Assembly: GCF_002925905.1 (NCBI RefSeq)
Contig: NZ_PRDB01000001.1
Location: 992,001 to 1,056,000 of the forward strand
Direction: 5' to 3'
Length of the DNA: 64,000 nt
Source of the DNA: Klebsiella michiganensis
Lineage (GTDB): Bacteria; Pseudomonadota; Gammaproteobacteria; Enterobacterales; Enterobacteriaceae
The position numbers were made by a program, and so were the translations under genes. The notes under the pieces are model-generated. The model saw nothing but the letters and a program-made list of their open reading frames with translations, was not told the origin of the DNA and made no database searches. This document shows, piece by piece, positions 45,726-56,629 of this stretch; within the stretch, counting starts at the first letter, position 1; every line of letters begins with the position of its first letter.

Positions 45726-47048
45726 TTGTTTCTCGCACAAGAAATTATTCGTAAAAAACGTGATGGTCATGCGCTGAGCGATGAAGAGATTCGTTTTTTC
45801 ATCAACGGCATCCGCGACAACACCATCTCAGAAGGGCAGATCGCCGCGCTGGCGATGACCATTTTTTTCCACGATATGTCTATGCCGGAACGCGTTTCGC
45901 TGACCATGGCGATGCGGGATTCAGGGACCGTTCTCGACTGGAAGAGTCTTAATCTCAATGGCCCGATCGTCGATAAACACTCTACCGGCGGCGTAGGCGA
46001 TGTGACCTCGCTGATGCTGGGGCCGATGGTCGCGGCCTGCGGCGGCTATGTCCCGATGATCTCGGGGCGCGGTCTCGGGCACACCGGCGGTACGCTCGAC
46101 AAGCTGGAAGCGATTCCTGGGTTCGATATTTTCCCGGACGATAGCCGCTTCCGTGAAATCATTAAAGATGTCGGCGTCGCGATTATCGGGCAGACCAGCT
46201 CTCTGGCGCCGGCGGACAAACGTTTTTACGCCACGCGCGATATCACCGCAACGGTGGACTCTATCCCGCTGATCACCGCCTCCATTCTCGCCAAGAAGCT
46301 GGCGGAAGGCCTGGACGCGCTGGTGATGGATGTCAAAGTCGGCAGCGGCGCCTTTATGCCTACTTATGAGCTTTCCGCCGCGCTGGCCGAAGCGATCGTC
46401 GGGGTATCCAACGGCGCCGGCGTGCGGACGACGGCGCTGTTAACCGATATGAACCAGGTGCTGGCTTCCAGCGCCGGTAATGCGGTGGAAGTGCGTGAAG
46501 CCGTGCAGTTCCTCACCGGCGAGTACCGTAATCCGCGGCTGCTTGAGGTGACGATGGCGCTGTGCGTCGAGATGCTGATTTCCGGCAAGCTGGCGCAGAA
46601 TGACGCCGACGCGCGGGCGAAGCTACAGGCGGTGCTGGATAACGGTAAAGCCGCAGAAGTCTTCGGCCGGATGGTGGCGGCGCAAAAAGGGCCGAACGAC
46701 TTCGCGGAAAACTACGATAAGTATCTGCCGGCCGCGATGCTGAGCAAAGCCGTCTATGCCGAAGGCGAAGGGTTTGTCGCCGAAATGGACACCCGCGCGC
46801 TGGGCATGGCGGTGGTATCAATGGGCGGCGGTCGCCGTCAGGCATCGGATCTGATTGATTACAGCGTCGGTTTCACCGACGTGGTTCGCCTCGGCGCGCG
46901 TATCGACGCGCAGCAGCCGCTGGCGGTTATCCATGCTAAAGATGAAAACAGCTGGCAGGAAGCGGCCAAAGCCGTGAAAGCGGCCATTAAACTTGACGAT
47001 AAAGCGCCTGAAATGACGCCGACGGTCTATCGTCGTATCACCGAATAG
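45726..47048 (+). CDS. deoA: Thymidine phosphorylase
   Basis: A 440-residue protein, the E. coli DeoA length. Phosphate-binding KHSTGGVGD (residues 80-90) and the pyrimidine phosphorylase signature [16 protein letters not shown] are present. It converts thymidine and deoxyuridine plus phosphate to base and deoxyribose 1-phosphate. The start codon is TTG at 45726, preceded by GGGAGG; the first residues [13 protein letters not shown] are as in E. coli. Second gene of deoCABD. Confidence 0.97.
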   Translation: MFLAQEIIRKKRDGHALSDEEIRFFINGIRDNTISEGQIAALAMTIFFHDMSMPERVSLTMAMRDSGTVLDWKSLNLNGPIVDKHSTGGVGDVTSLMLGPMVAACGGYVPMISGRGLGHTGGTLDKLEAIPGFDIFPDDSRFREIIKDVGVAIIGQTSSLAPADKRFYATRDITATVDSIPLITASILAKKLAEGLDALVMDVKVGSGAFMPTYELSAALAEAIVGVSNGAGVRTTALLTDMNQVLASSAGNAVEVREAVQFLTGEYRNPRLLEVTMALCVEMLISGKLAQNDADARAKLQAVLDNGKAAEVFGRMVAAQKGPNDFAENYDKYLPAAMLSKAVYAEGEGFVAEMDTRALGMAVVSMGGGRRQASDLIDYSVGFTDVVRLGARIDAQQPLAVIHAKDENSWQEAAKAVKAAIKLDDKAPEMTPTVYRRITE

Positions 47049-47064
47049 TTATATACTGATCTGA

Positions 47065-48324
<1,260 letters not shown>

Positions 48325-48330
48325 TTATTT

Positions 48331-48362
48331 GCCCGGTGAGCCTCGCTCGCCGGGCCTTTTTT
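48331..48362 (+). terminator. Hairpin with T run between deoB and deoD
   Basis: GCCCGG-T-GAGC-CTC-GCTC-G-CCGGGC followed by C and six T residues. It looks like an intrinsic terminator inside the deo operon and may lower deoD expression from upstream promoters; read-through must occur if deoD has no promoter of its own. Confidence 0.75.
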
Positions 48363-48417
48363 GTCGACCTGATTAGGCATAGCCGCCATCAGGTAAAACA
48401 TTCAGAAGGATTTAACG

Positions 48418-49140
48418 ATGGCTACTCCACACATTAACGCAGAAATGGGCGATTTCGCTGACGTTGTGCTGATGCCTGGCGACCCGCTGCGCGCGAAGCA
48501 CATTGCAGAAACGTTCCTTGAAGATGTCCGCGAAGTGAATAACGTGCGCGGTATGCTGGGCTTCACCGGTACCTACAAAGGCCGCAAAATTTCCGTGATG
48601 GGTCACGGCATGGGGATCCCGTCCTGCTCCATTTACGCAAAAGAGCTGATCACCGACTTCGGCGTCAAAAAAATCATTCGCGTCGGCTCCTGCGGCGCGG
48701 TGCGTATGGACGTTAAGCTGCGCGACGTGGTTATCGGCATGGGTGCCTGTACCGACTCTAAAGTTAACCGTATGCGTTTTAAGGACCACGACTTTGCGGC
48801 GATTGCCGACTTTGGCATGGTGCGTAACGCGGTTGACGCGGCAAAAGCGCTGGGCGTTGACGCTCGCGTGGGCAACATTTTCTCCGCTGACCTGTTCTAT
48901 GCGCCGGACGGCGGCGAAATGTTCGACGTGATGGAAAAATACGGCATTCTGGGCGTGGAAATGGAAGCGGCCGGCATCTACGGCGTCGCGGCGGAATTTG
49001 GTGCGAAAGCGCTGACCATCTGCACGGTCTCCGACCACATCCGTACCCACGAGCAGACCAGCTCCGCTGAACGTCAGACGACCTTCAACGACATGATTAA
49101 AATCGCGCTGGAATCCGTTCTGCTGGGCGATAAAGAGTAA
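48418..49140 (+). CDS. deoD: Purine nucleoside phosphorylase DeoD
   Basis: A 240-residue hexameric PNP (E. coli 239). Conserved: [35 protein letters not shown] and [10 protein letters not shown] with the catalytic aspartate. It phosphorolyses purine (deoxy)nucleosides to base and pentose 1-phosphate. AGAAGGA precedes ATG 48418. Last gene of deoCABD; a palindromic repeat follows its stop. Confidence 0.97.
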   Translation: MATPHINAEMGDFADVVLMPGDPLRAKHIAETFLEDVREVNNVRGMLGFTGTYKGRKISVMGHGMGIPSCSIYAKELITDFGVKKIIRVGSCGAVRMDVKLRDVVIGMGACTDSKVNRMRFKDHDFAAIADFGMVRNAVDAAKALGVDARVGNIFSADLFYAPDGGEMFDVMEKYGILGVEMEAAGIYGVAAEFGAKALTICTVSDHIRTHEQTSSAERQTTFNDMIKIALESVLLGDKE

Positions 49141-49151
49141 TCATCTCTTCC

Positions 49152-49182
49152 GCCCTCTCCCTATGGGAGAGGGCCGGGGTGA
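49152..49182. repeat. Intergenic palindrome, GCCCTCTCCC type
   Basis: GCCCTCTCCC-TAT-GGGAGAGGGC (perfect 10-bp stem) followed by CGGGGTGA, between convergent deoD and lplA. A related copy is at 54626. This REP-like type is common between genes in enterobacteria and may also end transcription here. Confidence 0.75.
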
Positions 49183-49189
49183 CCGCACG

Positions 49190-50206
49190 TTAGCGTACCG
49201 CGCCGGCAATCCATGCCGAGAGCTCCCGCAGCGCTTTCTCCTGCTCCGGGAAATCCACGAGTAATGCATCGCACTCCTGCTGCAGCATATCCGCGCGGTA
49301 GAGGCATCCCTGTAGCCTGGCGGCCAGCGCTTCCAGCGGCGCCGGGTTGAGGCTGTCGGTAAAAATCTGCGTGCGCGTGATATGGCCTTTTTCGACGTCG
49401 AAATGGAGCTCTACGCCGCCCCAGGTAAAACGTTCATCCAGCAGATGGCTGAAGGCCGGGGCCTGGCCAAAGTTCCACTCCCAGCTGCTCTGGCGGGCAA
49501 AGGTCGCGGCAAAATTCGGCAGGTCCGGCATTTTCTCCGGAGAGATCACTTCGGCCTCCACGCGCTCGCCGTAATGGGCGAAGAACGCCTCCTGAATCGC
49601 TTCGCAAACCTGCTGATGGGTAATGCCCGGCAGCAGCTCGACCAGATTGGCTACCCGTCCGCGCACGGAGGTAATGCCTTTGGCCTGCAGCTTCTTCTTA
49701 TCGGGATTGAGGTAGTTGGCAAGGCGGCTTAAATCGGCGTTCAGCAGCAGCGTACCGTGGTGAAAGCCGCGATCCATCGTTTCGCGATAGGCGGAACCGG
49801 AGACCTTGCGGTCGCCTTCGGCGGTTTTGACCACCAGATCGTTGCGGCCCGAGGCTTCCGCCGCTACGCCCAGCGCATTCAGCGCCGTCAGCACGATATT
49901 TGTGGAAACGGTTTTATCGTACTCCGGTTTGCCGGCCATAAAGGTAAAGCAGGTATTGCCCAGATCGTGGAATACCGCGCCGCCGCCGCTGCTGCGACGG
50001 GCCAGGCGCACGTTATCTTCTTCCATACGTCGGGTGTTGCACTCTTTCCACGGGTTCTGCGCGCGGCCAATGACCACCGTATCGGCATTGCGCCACAGAA
50101 ACAGCACCCGTTGAGTCGCGGGCATCTGGCGAAAAATAGACTCCTCAACCGCCAGATTGAACCAGGGGTCGTAAGAGTCGGAGAGCAGCAGGCGCAGCGT
50201 GGACAT
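49190..50206 (-). CDS. lplA: Lipoate-protein ligase A
   Basis: A 338-residue protein, the E. coli LplA length. [15 protein letters not shown] (lipoyl-binding loop, about 69-83), GRNDLVVK and KVSGSAYRE (catalytic lysine region), [13 protein letters not shown] and the C-terminal lipoate-protein ligase accessory domain are present. It attaches exogenous lipoate to E2 and H proteins through lipoyl-AMP. The frame extends to 50242 but ATG 50206 has AAGGAA about seven bases upstream and gives the E. coli start MSTLRLL. It follows ytjB on the same strand with 10 bases between. Confidence 0.95.
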   Translation of the reverse strand: MSTLRLLLSDSYDPWFNLAVEESIFRQMPATQRVLFLWRNADTVVIGRAQNPWKECNTRRMEEDNVRLARRSSGGGAVFHDLGNTCFTFMAGKPEYDKTVSTNIVLTALNALGVAAEASGRNDLVVKTAEGDRKVSGSAYRETMDRGFHHGTLLLNADLSRLANYLNPDKKKLQAKGITSVRGRVANLVELLPGITHQQVCEAIQEAFFAHYGERVEAEVISPEKMPDLPNFAATFARQSSWEWNFGQAPAFSHLLDERFTWGGVELHFDVEKGHITRTQIFTDSLNPAPLEALAARLQGCLYRADMLQQECDALLVDFPEQEKALRELSAWIAGAVR

Positions 50207-50216
50207 GGCGATTTCC

Positions 50217-50858
50217 TTATTCTGATTCATCTTTATCTTCATCCTGCACCGGCTTATTGGCGGTGAGCAGGAAAGGCGATTGCTGCCAGCGGGTACGTTT
50301 ACCCTGCAGCAGGGTGCGCGTCAGGACGACGCCGATGGCCAGAGATAGCAGCAGCATCAGACGCAGGATATTGGTGGTATTATCGACCTGCTGCGCTTCG
50401 GTGGCCAGGGTATGGGTATCCAGCGTCAGGCGCAGGTAGCCGAGCGGGCCGTTTTTACCCTGAACAGGTTCGACGATTTGCTGGTTGAAGTAGCCGCCGG
50501 CTTTTTTACCGTCCAGCGCCAGCCGATCGCGTACCTCGACGCTTTCGCCGGAACGCGCCACCAGGTCGCCCTGTTCGTCATATACGCCGGCGTCGAGGAT
50601 CCGGCTTTTATGGGTAAGCTGATCCAGCAGCTGGCTAATCCGCTTTTCGTCGGGCGTTTCGCTACGCATCAGCGGCGCCAGGTTGAGCGTGACCTGCTGG
50701 GCGAGCGTGCGGGCCAGTTCTTCCAGCTGCGGATTGCGCTGCTTCTGGCTGTTCTGGCTGAACCATGAGGCCCCCTGCATCAGGGCGACGAGGAGCGCGA
50801 GACAGATCAGAACAATCACCGCGCGATGCAGCCGGAATTTAAGTTTTGCGCGTACCAT
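50217..50858 (-). CDS. ytjB: Membrane protein YtjB (Smp)
   Basis: A 213-residue protein with one helix near the N terminus (about 14-32, [20 protein letters not shown]), a periplasmic region (about 35-155) and a second helix (about 163-182), ending in an acidic tail. It resembles E. coli YtjB/Smp, a conserved membrane protein of unknown function. It is divergent from serB across 104 bases and upstream of lplA. The topology resembles the sensor part of signalling proteins but no output domain is present. Confidence 0.88.
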   Translation of the reverse strand: MVRAKLKFRLHRAVIVLICLALLVALMQGASWFSQNSQKQRNPQLEELARTLAQQVTLNLAPLMRSETPDEKRISQLLDQLTHKSRILDAGVYDEQGDLVARSGESVEVRDRLALDGKKAGGYFNQQIVEPVQGKNGPLGYLRLTLDTHTLATEAQQVDNTTNILRLMLLLSLAIGVVLTRTLLQGKRTRWQQSPFLLTANKPVQDEDKDESE

Positions 50859-50962
50859 ATTCCACCTTTGAAAATTTGCAGCTTAATGTTGCCAGAAGCG
50901 CTGGTTACAAGGTAGCCTCATGCGTTATTTTCCTCGCCTGAATGAAGTTATGTGGAGCCGTG

Positions 50963-51934
50963 ATGCCAAACAGTTTGACCTGGTGCGACCTGCCTGAAGA
51001 TGTTTCCCAGTGGCCTGGATTGCCGCTTTCCCTGAGCGGTGATGAGGTCATGCCGTTGGATTATCACGCCGGACGCAGCGGCTGGCTGCTGTATGGCCGC
51101 GGTCTTAACAAGCGTCGCCTGACCGAGTGGCAGCGAGAACTGGGGGCGGCCCTGGTGATTGTTGCCTCCTGGGCGGTTGACGACTATCAGGTGATTCGGC
51201 TGGCTGGTTCTTTAACGCTACGAGCGACCCGTCTGGCCCATGAGGCCGGTTTTGACGTCGCGCCGCTGGGTAAAATCCCGCATTTACGTACGCCGGGGCT
51301 GCTGGTCATGGATATGGACTCGACGGCGATTCAGATTGAGTGCATTGATGAAATCGCCAAACTGGCCGGTACCGGCGAGCTGGTCTCTGAAGTGACCGAG
51401 CGCGCGATGCGCGGCGAACTTGATTTTACCGCCAGCCTGCGCCAGCGGGTGGCGACGCTGAAAGATGCCGATGCCAATATTCTGCTGCAGGTGCGGGAAA
51501 CGCTGCCGCTGATGCCGGGCCTGACCCAGCTGGTGCTGAAGCTGGAAACGCTCGGCTGGAAAGTGGCGATCGCCTCCGGCGGCTTCACCTTCTTTGCCGA
51601 GTATCTGCGCGACAAGCTGCATCTCGACGCGGTGGTCGCCAACGAACTGGAGATCATGGACGGTAAGCTGACCGGCAACGTTATCGGCGATATCGTCGAT
51701 GCGAAATACAAAGCCAATACGCTGCGTAAACTGGCGGAAAAGTATGAGATCCCGCCGGCGCAAACCGTCGCCATTGGCGATGGCGCAAACGATCTGCCGA
51801 TGATTAAAGCGGCAGGGCTCGGCATCGCCTATCATGCTAAGCCCAAAGTTAATGAACTGGCGGAAGTGACAATCCGCCACGCTGACCTGATGGGGGTATT
51901 CTGTATTCTCTCCGGCAGCATGAATCAAAAGTAA
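50963..51934 (+). CDS. serB: Phosphoserine phosphatase
   Basis: A 323-residue protein (E. coli 322). The N-terminal regulatory region is followed by a HAD phosphatase with DMDSTAIQ (nucleophile D117, acid D119), ASGGFTFF and GDGANDLPM. It performs the last step of serine biosynthesis, phosphoserine to serine. The frame starts at 50942, but ATG 50963 has GGAG seven bases upstream and gives the E. coli N terminus. Upstream gene of serB-radA-nadR, with radA nine bases downstream. Confidence 0.96.
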   Translation: MPNSLTWCDLPEDVSQWPGLPLSLSGDEVMPLDYHAGRSGWLLYGRGLNKRRLTEWQRELGAALVIVASWAVDDYQVIRLAGSLTLRATRLAHEAGFDVAPLGKIPHLRTPGLLVMDMDSTAIQIECIDEIAKLAGTGELVSEVTERAMRGELDFTASLRQRVATLKDADANILLQVRETLPLMPGLTQLVLKLETLGWKVAIASGGFTFFAEYLRDKLHLDAVVANELEIMDGKLTGNVIGDIVDAKYKANTLRKLAEKYEIPPAQTVAIGDGANDLPMIKAAGLGIAYHAKPKVNELAEVTIRHADLMGVFCILSGSMNQK

Positions 51935-51943
51935 GAGGTTAAC

Positions 51944-53326
51944 GTGGCGAAAGCTCCAAAACGCGCATTTGTCTGTAATGAATGCGGTGCGGATTATCCG
52001 CGCTGGCAGGGGCAGTGCAGCGCCTGTCATGCCTGGAATACCATAACCGAGATGCGCATTGCCGCTTCGCCCCAGGTGGCAAGAAACGAACGTCTGTCAG
52101 GATATGCCGGTAATGCCGGCGTATCGAAAGTGCAGAAGCTCTCCGATATCAGCCTCGAAGCGCTGCCGCGCTTTTCGACCGGCTTTAAAGAGTTTGACCG
52201 CGTGCTCGGCGGCGGCGTGGTGCCGGGGAGCGCGATTCTGATCGGCGGCAACCCCGGCGCGGGTAAGTCGACGCTGCTGCTGCAAACCCTGTGTAAGCTC
52301 GCCGAAGGTATGAAAACGCTCTACGTCACCGGGGAAGAGTCGCTTCAGCAGGTGGCGATGCGCGCTCACCGTTTAGGCCTGCCGACGGCTAACCTCAATA
52401 TGCTGTCAGAAACCAGCATTGAGCAGATTTGCCAGATTGCCGATGAAGAAAAGCCGCAGCTGATGGTTATCGACTCCATCCAGGTAATGCATATGGCCGA
52501 CGTGCAGTCGTCGCCGGGCAGCGTGGCCCAGGTGCGCGAAACGGCAGCCTATTTAACGCGCTTTGCCAAGACGCGCGGCGTGGCTATCGTCATGGTCGGC
52601 CACGTGACCAAAGATGGCTCGCTGGCCGGGCCGAAAGTGCTGGAGCACTGTATCGACTGCTCCGTGCTGCTCGACGGCGACGCCGATTCTCGTTTCCGCA
52701 CCCTGCGCAGCCATAAAAACCGCTTCGGCGCGGTCAACGAGCTGGGCGTATTCGCTATGACCGAGCAGGGGCTACGTGAAGTGAGCAACCCCTCGGCTAT
52801 CTTTCTGAGCCGCGGTGACGAAGTGACTTCCGGCAGTTCGGTGATGGTGGTCTGGGAAGGCACGCGACCGCTGCTGGTGGAGATCCAGGCGCTGGTCGAT
52901 CACTCGATGATGTCCAACCCGCGCCGCGTGGCGGTGGGGCTGGAGCAGAACCGTCTGGCGATCCTGCTGGCGGTTCTGCATCGTCACGGCGGTCTGCAGA
53001 TGGCCGACCAGGACGTCTTCGTCAACGTGGTTGGTGGCGTGAAGGTCACCGAAACCAGCGCCGATCTGGCGCTGCTGCTGGCGATGGTTTCCAGCCTGCG
53101 CGACCGTCCGCTGCCCCAGGACCTGGTGGTTTTCGGCGAAGTGGGTCTGGCAGGCGAGATTCGCCCGGTGCCGAGCGGCCAGGAGCGTATTTCAGAAGCG
53201 GCTAAGCATGGTTTTCGTCGGGCGATTGTTCCGGCAGCCAATGTGCCGAAAAAAGTGCCGGAAGGGATGCAAATCTTTGGCGTGAAAAAGCTTGCGGACG
53301 CACTTAGCGTCTTTGACGACTTATAA
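51944..53326 (+). CDS. radA: DNA repair ATPase/branch migration protein RadA
   Basis: A 460-residue protein, the E. coli length. C4 zinc finger (C11, C14, C25, C28), RecA-like ATPase with Walker A GGNPGAGKST (101-110), the RadA-specific HKNRFGAVNELG motif (KNRFG) and a C-terminal Lon-protease-like domain (about 280-460). It promotes branch migration in recombination. AGAGG lies upstream of the GTG start. Middle gene of serB-radA-nadR. Confidence 0.97.
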   Translation: MAKAPKRAFVCNECGADYPRWQGQCSACHAWNTITEMRIAASPQVARNERLSGYAGNAGVSKVQKLSDISLEALPRFSTGFKEFDRVLGGGVVPGSAILIGGNPGAGKSTLLLQTLCKLAEGMKTLYVTGEESLQQVAMRAHRLGLPTANLNMLSETSIEQICQIADEEKPQLMVIDSIQVMHMADVQSSPGSVAQVRETAAYLTRFAKTRGVAIVMVGHVTKDGSLAGPKVLEHCIDCSVLLDGDADSRFRTLRSHKNRFGAVNELGVFAMTEQGLREVSNPSAIFLSRGDEVTSGSSVMVVWEGTRPLLVEIQALVDHSMMSNPRRVAVGLEQNRLAILLAVLHRHGGLQMADQDVFVNVVGGVKVTETSADLALLLAMVSSLRDRPLPQDLVVFGEVGLAGEIRPVPSGQERISEAAKHGFRRAIVPAANVPKKVPEGMQIFGVKKLADALSVFDDL

Positions 53327-53347
53327 TAAGTTAAAAGGAGACTCGCT

Positions 53348-54580
53348 ATGTCGTCATTTGACTATTTAAAAAGCGCCATAAAGCAGAAGGGGTGTACGCT
53401 ACAGCAGGTAGCTGACGCCAGCGGGATGACAAAAGGCTATCTGAGCCAGCTGCTGAACGCGAAAATTAAAAGCCCCAGCGCGCAGAAGCTGGAAGCGCTG
53501 CACCGGTTTCTCGGGCTGGAGTTTCCGCGTCGGCAAAAAAGCGTTGGCGTGGTATTTGGTAAGTTTTACCCGCTGCATACCGGACACATCTATTTGATTC
53601 AGCGCGCCTGTAGCCAGGTCGATGAGCTGCACATCATTATGGGCTACGACGATCCCCGCGACCGCGAGCTGTTTGAAAAGAGCGCGATGTCGCAGCAGCC
53701 GACCGTGCCCGACCGCCTGCGCTGGCTGCTGCAGACCTTCAAGTACCAGAAAAATATCCGCATCCACGCCTTCAATGAAGAGGGGATGGAACCTTATCCG
53801 CACGGCTGGGACGTCTGGAGCCGCGGGATCCGCGCCTTTATGAACGAGAAGGGCATTGAGCCTAACTGGATCTACACCTCGGAAGAGGGCGACGCGCCGC
53901 AGTATCTGGATCATCTGGGAATTGAAACCGTACTCATCGATCCTAAACGCACCTTTATGAACATCAGCGGCGGGCAGATTCGTGAAAACCCGTTCCGCTA
54001 TTGGGAATATATTCCTACCGAAGTGAAGCCGTTTTTCGTGCGCACGGTGGCGATCCTGGGCGGTGAATCGAGCGGTAAGTCGACGCTGGTGAATAAGCTA
54101 TCCAATATCTTTAATACCACCAGCGCCTGGGAGTATGGCCGCGACTACGTCTTTTCGCACCTCGGCGGCGATGAGATGGCGCTGCAATATTCCGACTACG
54201 ACAAGATTGCCCTCGGCCACGCGCAGTATATTGATTTCGCGGTGAAGTATGCCAACAAGGTGGCGTTCATCGACACGGACTTTGTCAGCACCCAGGCGTT
54301 CTGTCTCAAGTACGAAGGGCGGGAACATCCCTTTGTGCAGGCGCTGATCGACGAGTATCGTTTTGACCTGGTCATCCTGCTGGAAAACAACACGCCGTGG
54401 GTGGCTGATGGTTTGCGTAGCCTTGGCAGCTCGGTGGACCGCAAAGAGTTTCAGACGCTGCTGGTGTCGTTGCTCAAGGAGAACGAGATAGATTTTGTGC
54501 ATGTGAAAGAGGCCGACTACGATGCCCGCTTCCTGCGCTGCGTGGAGCTGGTGAAAGAGATGATGGGCGAGCAGGGATAG
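53348..54580 (+). CDS. nadR: NAD biosynthesis regulator/NMN adenylyltransferase/ribosylnicotinamide kinase
   Basis: A 410-residue trifunctional protein. An N-terminal helix-turn-helix (about 1-60; TLQQVADASGMTKGYLSQLL) represses NAD genes. The NMN adenylyltransferase domain has GKFYPLHTGH (71-80), and the C-terminal ribosylnicotinamide kinase has the P-loop GGESSGKST (about 235-243). AAGGAG precedes ATG 53348. E. coli NadR has the same layout and size. Last gene of the serB-radA-nadR group. Confidence 0.97.
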   Translation: MSSFDYLKSAIKQKGCTLQQVADASGMTKGYLSQLLNAKIKSPSAQKLEALHRFLGLEFPRRQKSVGVVFGKFYPLHTGHIYLIQRACSQVDELHIIMGYDDPRDRELFEKSAMSQQPTVPDRLRWLLQTFKYQKNIRIHAFNEEGMEPYPHGWDVWSRGIRAFMNEKGIEPNWIYTSEEGDAPQYLDHLGIETVLIDPKRTFMNISGGQIRENPFRYWEYIPTEVKPFFVRTVAILGGESSGKSTLVNKLSNIFNTTSAWEYGRDYVFSHLGGDEMALQYSDYDKIALGHAQYIDFAVKYANKVAFIDTDFVSTQAFCLKYEGREHPFVQALIDEYRFDLVILLENNTPWVADGLRSLGSSVDRKEFQTLLVSLLKENEIDFVHVKEADYDARFLRCVELVKEMMGEQG

Positions 54581-54625
54581 GCCTTCTGCGGCCTGATGCC
54601 GCATGAATGCCTGCGCCGGGCTACA

Positions 54626-54650
54626 GCCCTCTCCCGGCGGGAGAGGGGGC
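54626..54650. repeat. Intergenic palindrome, GCCCTCTCCC type (second copy)
   Basis: GCCCTCTCCC-GGC-GGGAGAGGGGGC, the same repeat type as at 49152, preceded by a CGCCGGGCTACA-type REP segment (54613-54625). It lies between convergent nadR and ettA. Confidence 0.7.
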
Positions 54651-54656
54651 AAACAC

Positions 54657-54686
54657 GAAAAAGGGCAACCTGCGTTGCCCTTTTGC
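54657..54686. terminator. Bidirectional terminator between nadR and ettA
   Basis: AAGGGCAAC-CTGC-GTTGCCCTT with an A run on the left (GAAAAAGGG) and TTTTGCTTTT on the right; 9-bp stem. It is suited to end both convergent transcripts. Confidence 0.85.
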
Positions 54687-54688
54687 TT

Positions 54689-56356
54689 TTATTTCGCGAT
54701 ACGTTTGTACTTAATACGCTTCGGCTCCAGCGCATCGGCGCCGAGGGTGCGTTTCTTGTACTCTTCGTATTCGGTAAAGTTACCTTCGAAGAACTCCACC
54801 TTACCTTCATCCTGGTAGTCCAGAATGTGGGTCGCGATGCGGTCGAGGAACCAGCGGTCGTGCGAGATAACCATCGCGCAGCCCGGGAACTCCAGCAGGG
54901 CGTTTTCCAGCGCGCGCAGGGTTTCGATATCCAGGTCGTTGGTGGGCTCATCGAGCAGCAGGACGTTACCGCCCACCTGCAGCAGCTTCGCCAGGTGCAG
55001 ACGACCGCGCTCACCGCCGGACAGCTCGCCAACGCGCTTGCCCTGGTCAACGCCTTTGAAGTTAAAGCGGCCCACGTAGGCGCGGCTCGGCATCTCGGTG
55101 TTGCCAACCTTCATGATATCCAGCCCGCCGGAAACTTCTTCCCATACGGTTTTGCTGTTGTCCATCGCGTCGCGGAACTGATCGACGGAGGCCAGCTTGA
55201 CGGTTTCACCCAGGGTGATTGAACCGGCATCAGGCTGTTCCTGACCGGACATCATGCGGAACAGGGTGGATTTACCCGCGCCGTTCGGGCCGATGATGCC
55301 GACGATAGCGCCTTTCGGTACCGAGAAGCTCAGGTCGTCAATCAGCAGACGGTCGCCGTAGGACTTACGCAGGTTGCTGACTTCAACCACTTTATCGCCC
55401 AGACGTGCGCCTGGCGGAATAAACAGTTCGTTAGTCTCGTTACGCTTCTGGTACTCGACGTTGTTAAGCTCTTCAAAGCGCGCCAGACGGGCTTTGCCCT
55501 TAGACTGACGGCCTTTCGCGCCCTGACGGACCCACTCCAGCTCTTTCTCGATTGACTTACGGCGCGCCGCTTCCTGAGAAGCTTCCTGCGCCAGACGCTG
55601 ATCTTTCTGCTCCAGCCAGGAGGAGTAGTTGCCTTCCCACGGAATACCTTCGCCGCGGTCAAGCTCAAGGATCCAGCCGGCGACGTTATCGAGGAAGTAG
55701 CGGTCGTGGGTAATCGCCACGACGGTGCCTTCGAAATCGTGCAGGAAGCGTTCCAGCCACGCGACGGACTCTGCATCCAGGTGGTTAGTCGGTTCATCGA
55801 GCAGCAGCATGTCTGGTTTTTCCAGCAGCAGGCGGCACAGCGCGACGCGGCGGCGCTCACCGCCGGACAGGTTGGCGATTTTCGCGTCCCAGTCCGGCAG
55901 ACGCAGGGCATCCGCCGCGCGCTCAAGCTGGACGTTCAGGTTATGGCCATCGTGCGCCTGGATAATCTCTTCGAACTTGCCCTGCTGAGCGGCGAGCTTG
56001 TCGAAGTCGGCATCCGGCTCCGCGTATTTGGCGTACACCTCGTCGAGACCTTTCAGGGCGTTGACCACTTCGGCCACCGCTTCTTCAACCGACTCACGGA
56101 CGGTCTGCTCCGGATTGAGCTGCGGCTCCTGCGGCAGATAGCCGATTTTCAGGCCCGGCTGCGGACGGGCCTCGCCTTCGATATCGGTATCGATGCCGGC
56201 CATGATGCGCAGCAGGGTAGACTTACCGGCGCCGTTCAGACCGAGAACGCCGATTTTTGCGCCAGGGAAAAAGCTCAGGGAGATATTTTTCAGAATATGA
56301 CGTTTCGGCGGAACCACTTTGCCGACACGATGCATGGTATAAACGAATTGAGCCAC
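54689..56356 (-). CDS. ettA: Energy-dependent translational throttle protein EttA (ABC-F)
   Basis: A 555-residue ABC-F ATPase, the E. coli EttA length. Two ABC domains have Walker A GLNGAGKST (39-47) and GPNGAGKST, signature motifs LSGGERRRVAL and LSGGERGRLHL, and the P-site tRNA-interacting arm between them. It gates entry into the elongation cycle according to ADP/ATP. The frame extends to 56557, but GTG 56356 with AAGAGG upstream gives the E. coli N terminus (AQFVYTMHRVGK). Upstream bases 56357-56629 are shared with divergent slt. Confidence 0.95.
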   Translation of the reverse strand: MAQFVYTMHRVGKVVPPKRHILKNISLSFFPGAKIGVLGLNGAGKSTLLRIMAGIDTDIEGEARPQPGLKIGYLPQEPQLNPEQTVRESVEEAVAEVVNALKGLDEVYAKYAEPDADFDKLAAQQGKFEEIIQAHDGHNLNVQLERAADALRLPDWDAKIANLSGGERRRVALCRLLLEKPDMLLLDEPTNHLDAESVAWLERFLHDFEGTVVAITHDRYFLDNVAGWILELDRGEGIPWEGNYSSWLEQKDQRLAQEASQEAARRKSIEKELEWVRQGAKGRQSKGKARLARFEELNNVEYQKRNETNELFIPPGARLGDKVVEVSNLRKSYGDRLLIDDLSFSVPKGAIVGIIGPNGAGKSTLFRMMSGQEQPDAGSITLGETVKLASVDQFRDAMDNSKTVWEEVSGGLDIMKVGNTEMPSRAYVGRFNFKGVDQGKRVGELSGGERGRLHLAKLLQVGGNVLLLDEPTNDLDIETLRALENALLEFPGCAMVISHDRWFLDRIATHILDYQDEGKVEFFEGNFTEYEEYKKRTLGADALEPKRIKYKRIAK

Positions 56357-56629
56357 GTTGGACTTCGCCTCTTTTATATACTCTTCATCCCTCAGGCTCG
56401 CTTGATGCAGCCAGAATGATTTTGAGTAGGGTAGTGAATAGTTTTCAAAGGCGAAGTGTAGCCTTTTTCGCGCTTTAATCCCAGCGAGGCGATGGGATTC
56501 ACAAAAGCGTAAAAAAATGTCCGGGACGTGGCGCGATTCGCGTTGTCTGATTAGCATATCTACGTAATACCTGAAATTTTTGCCCGCGGCATGATGCTGC
56601 TGTGGTGTATCTGAATAGAGGAAGAGCTT

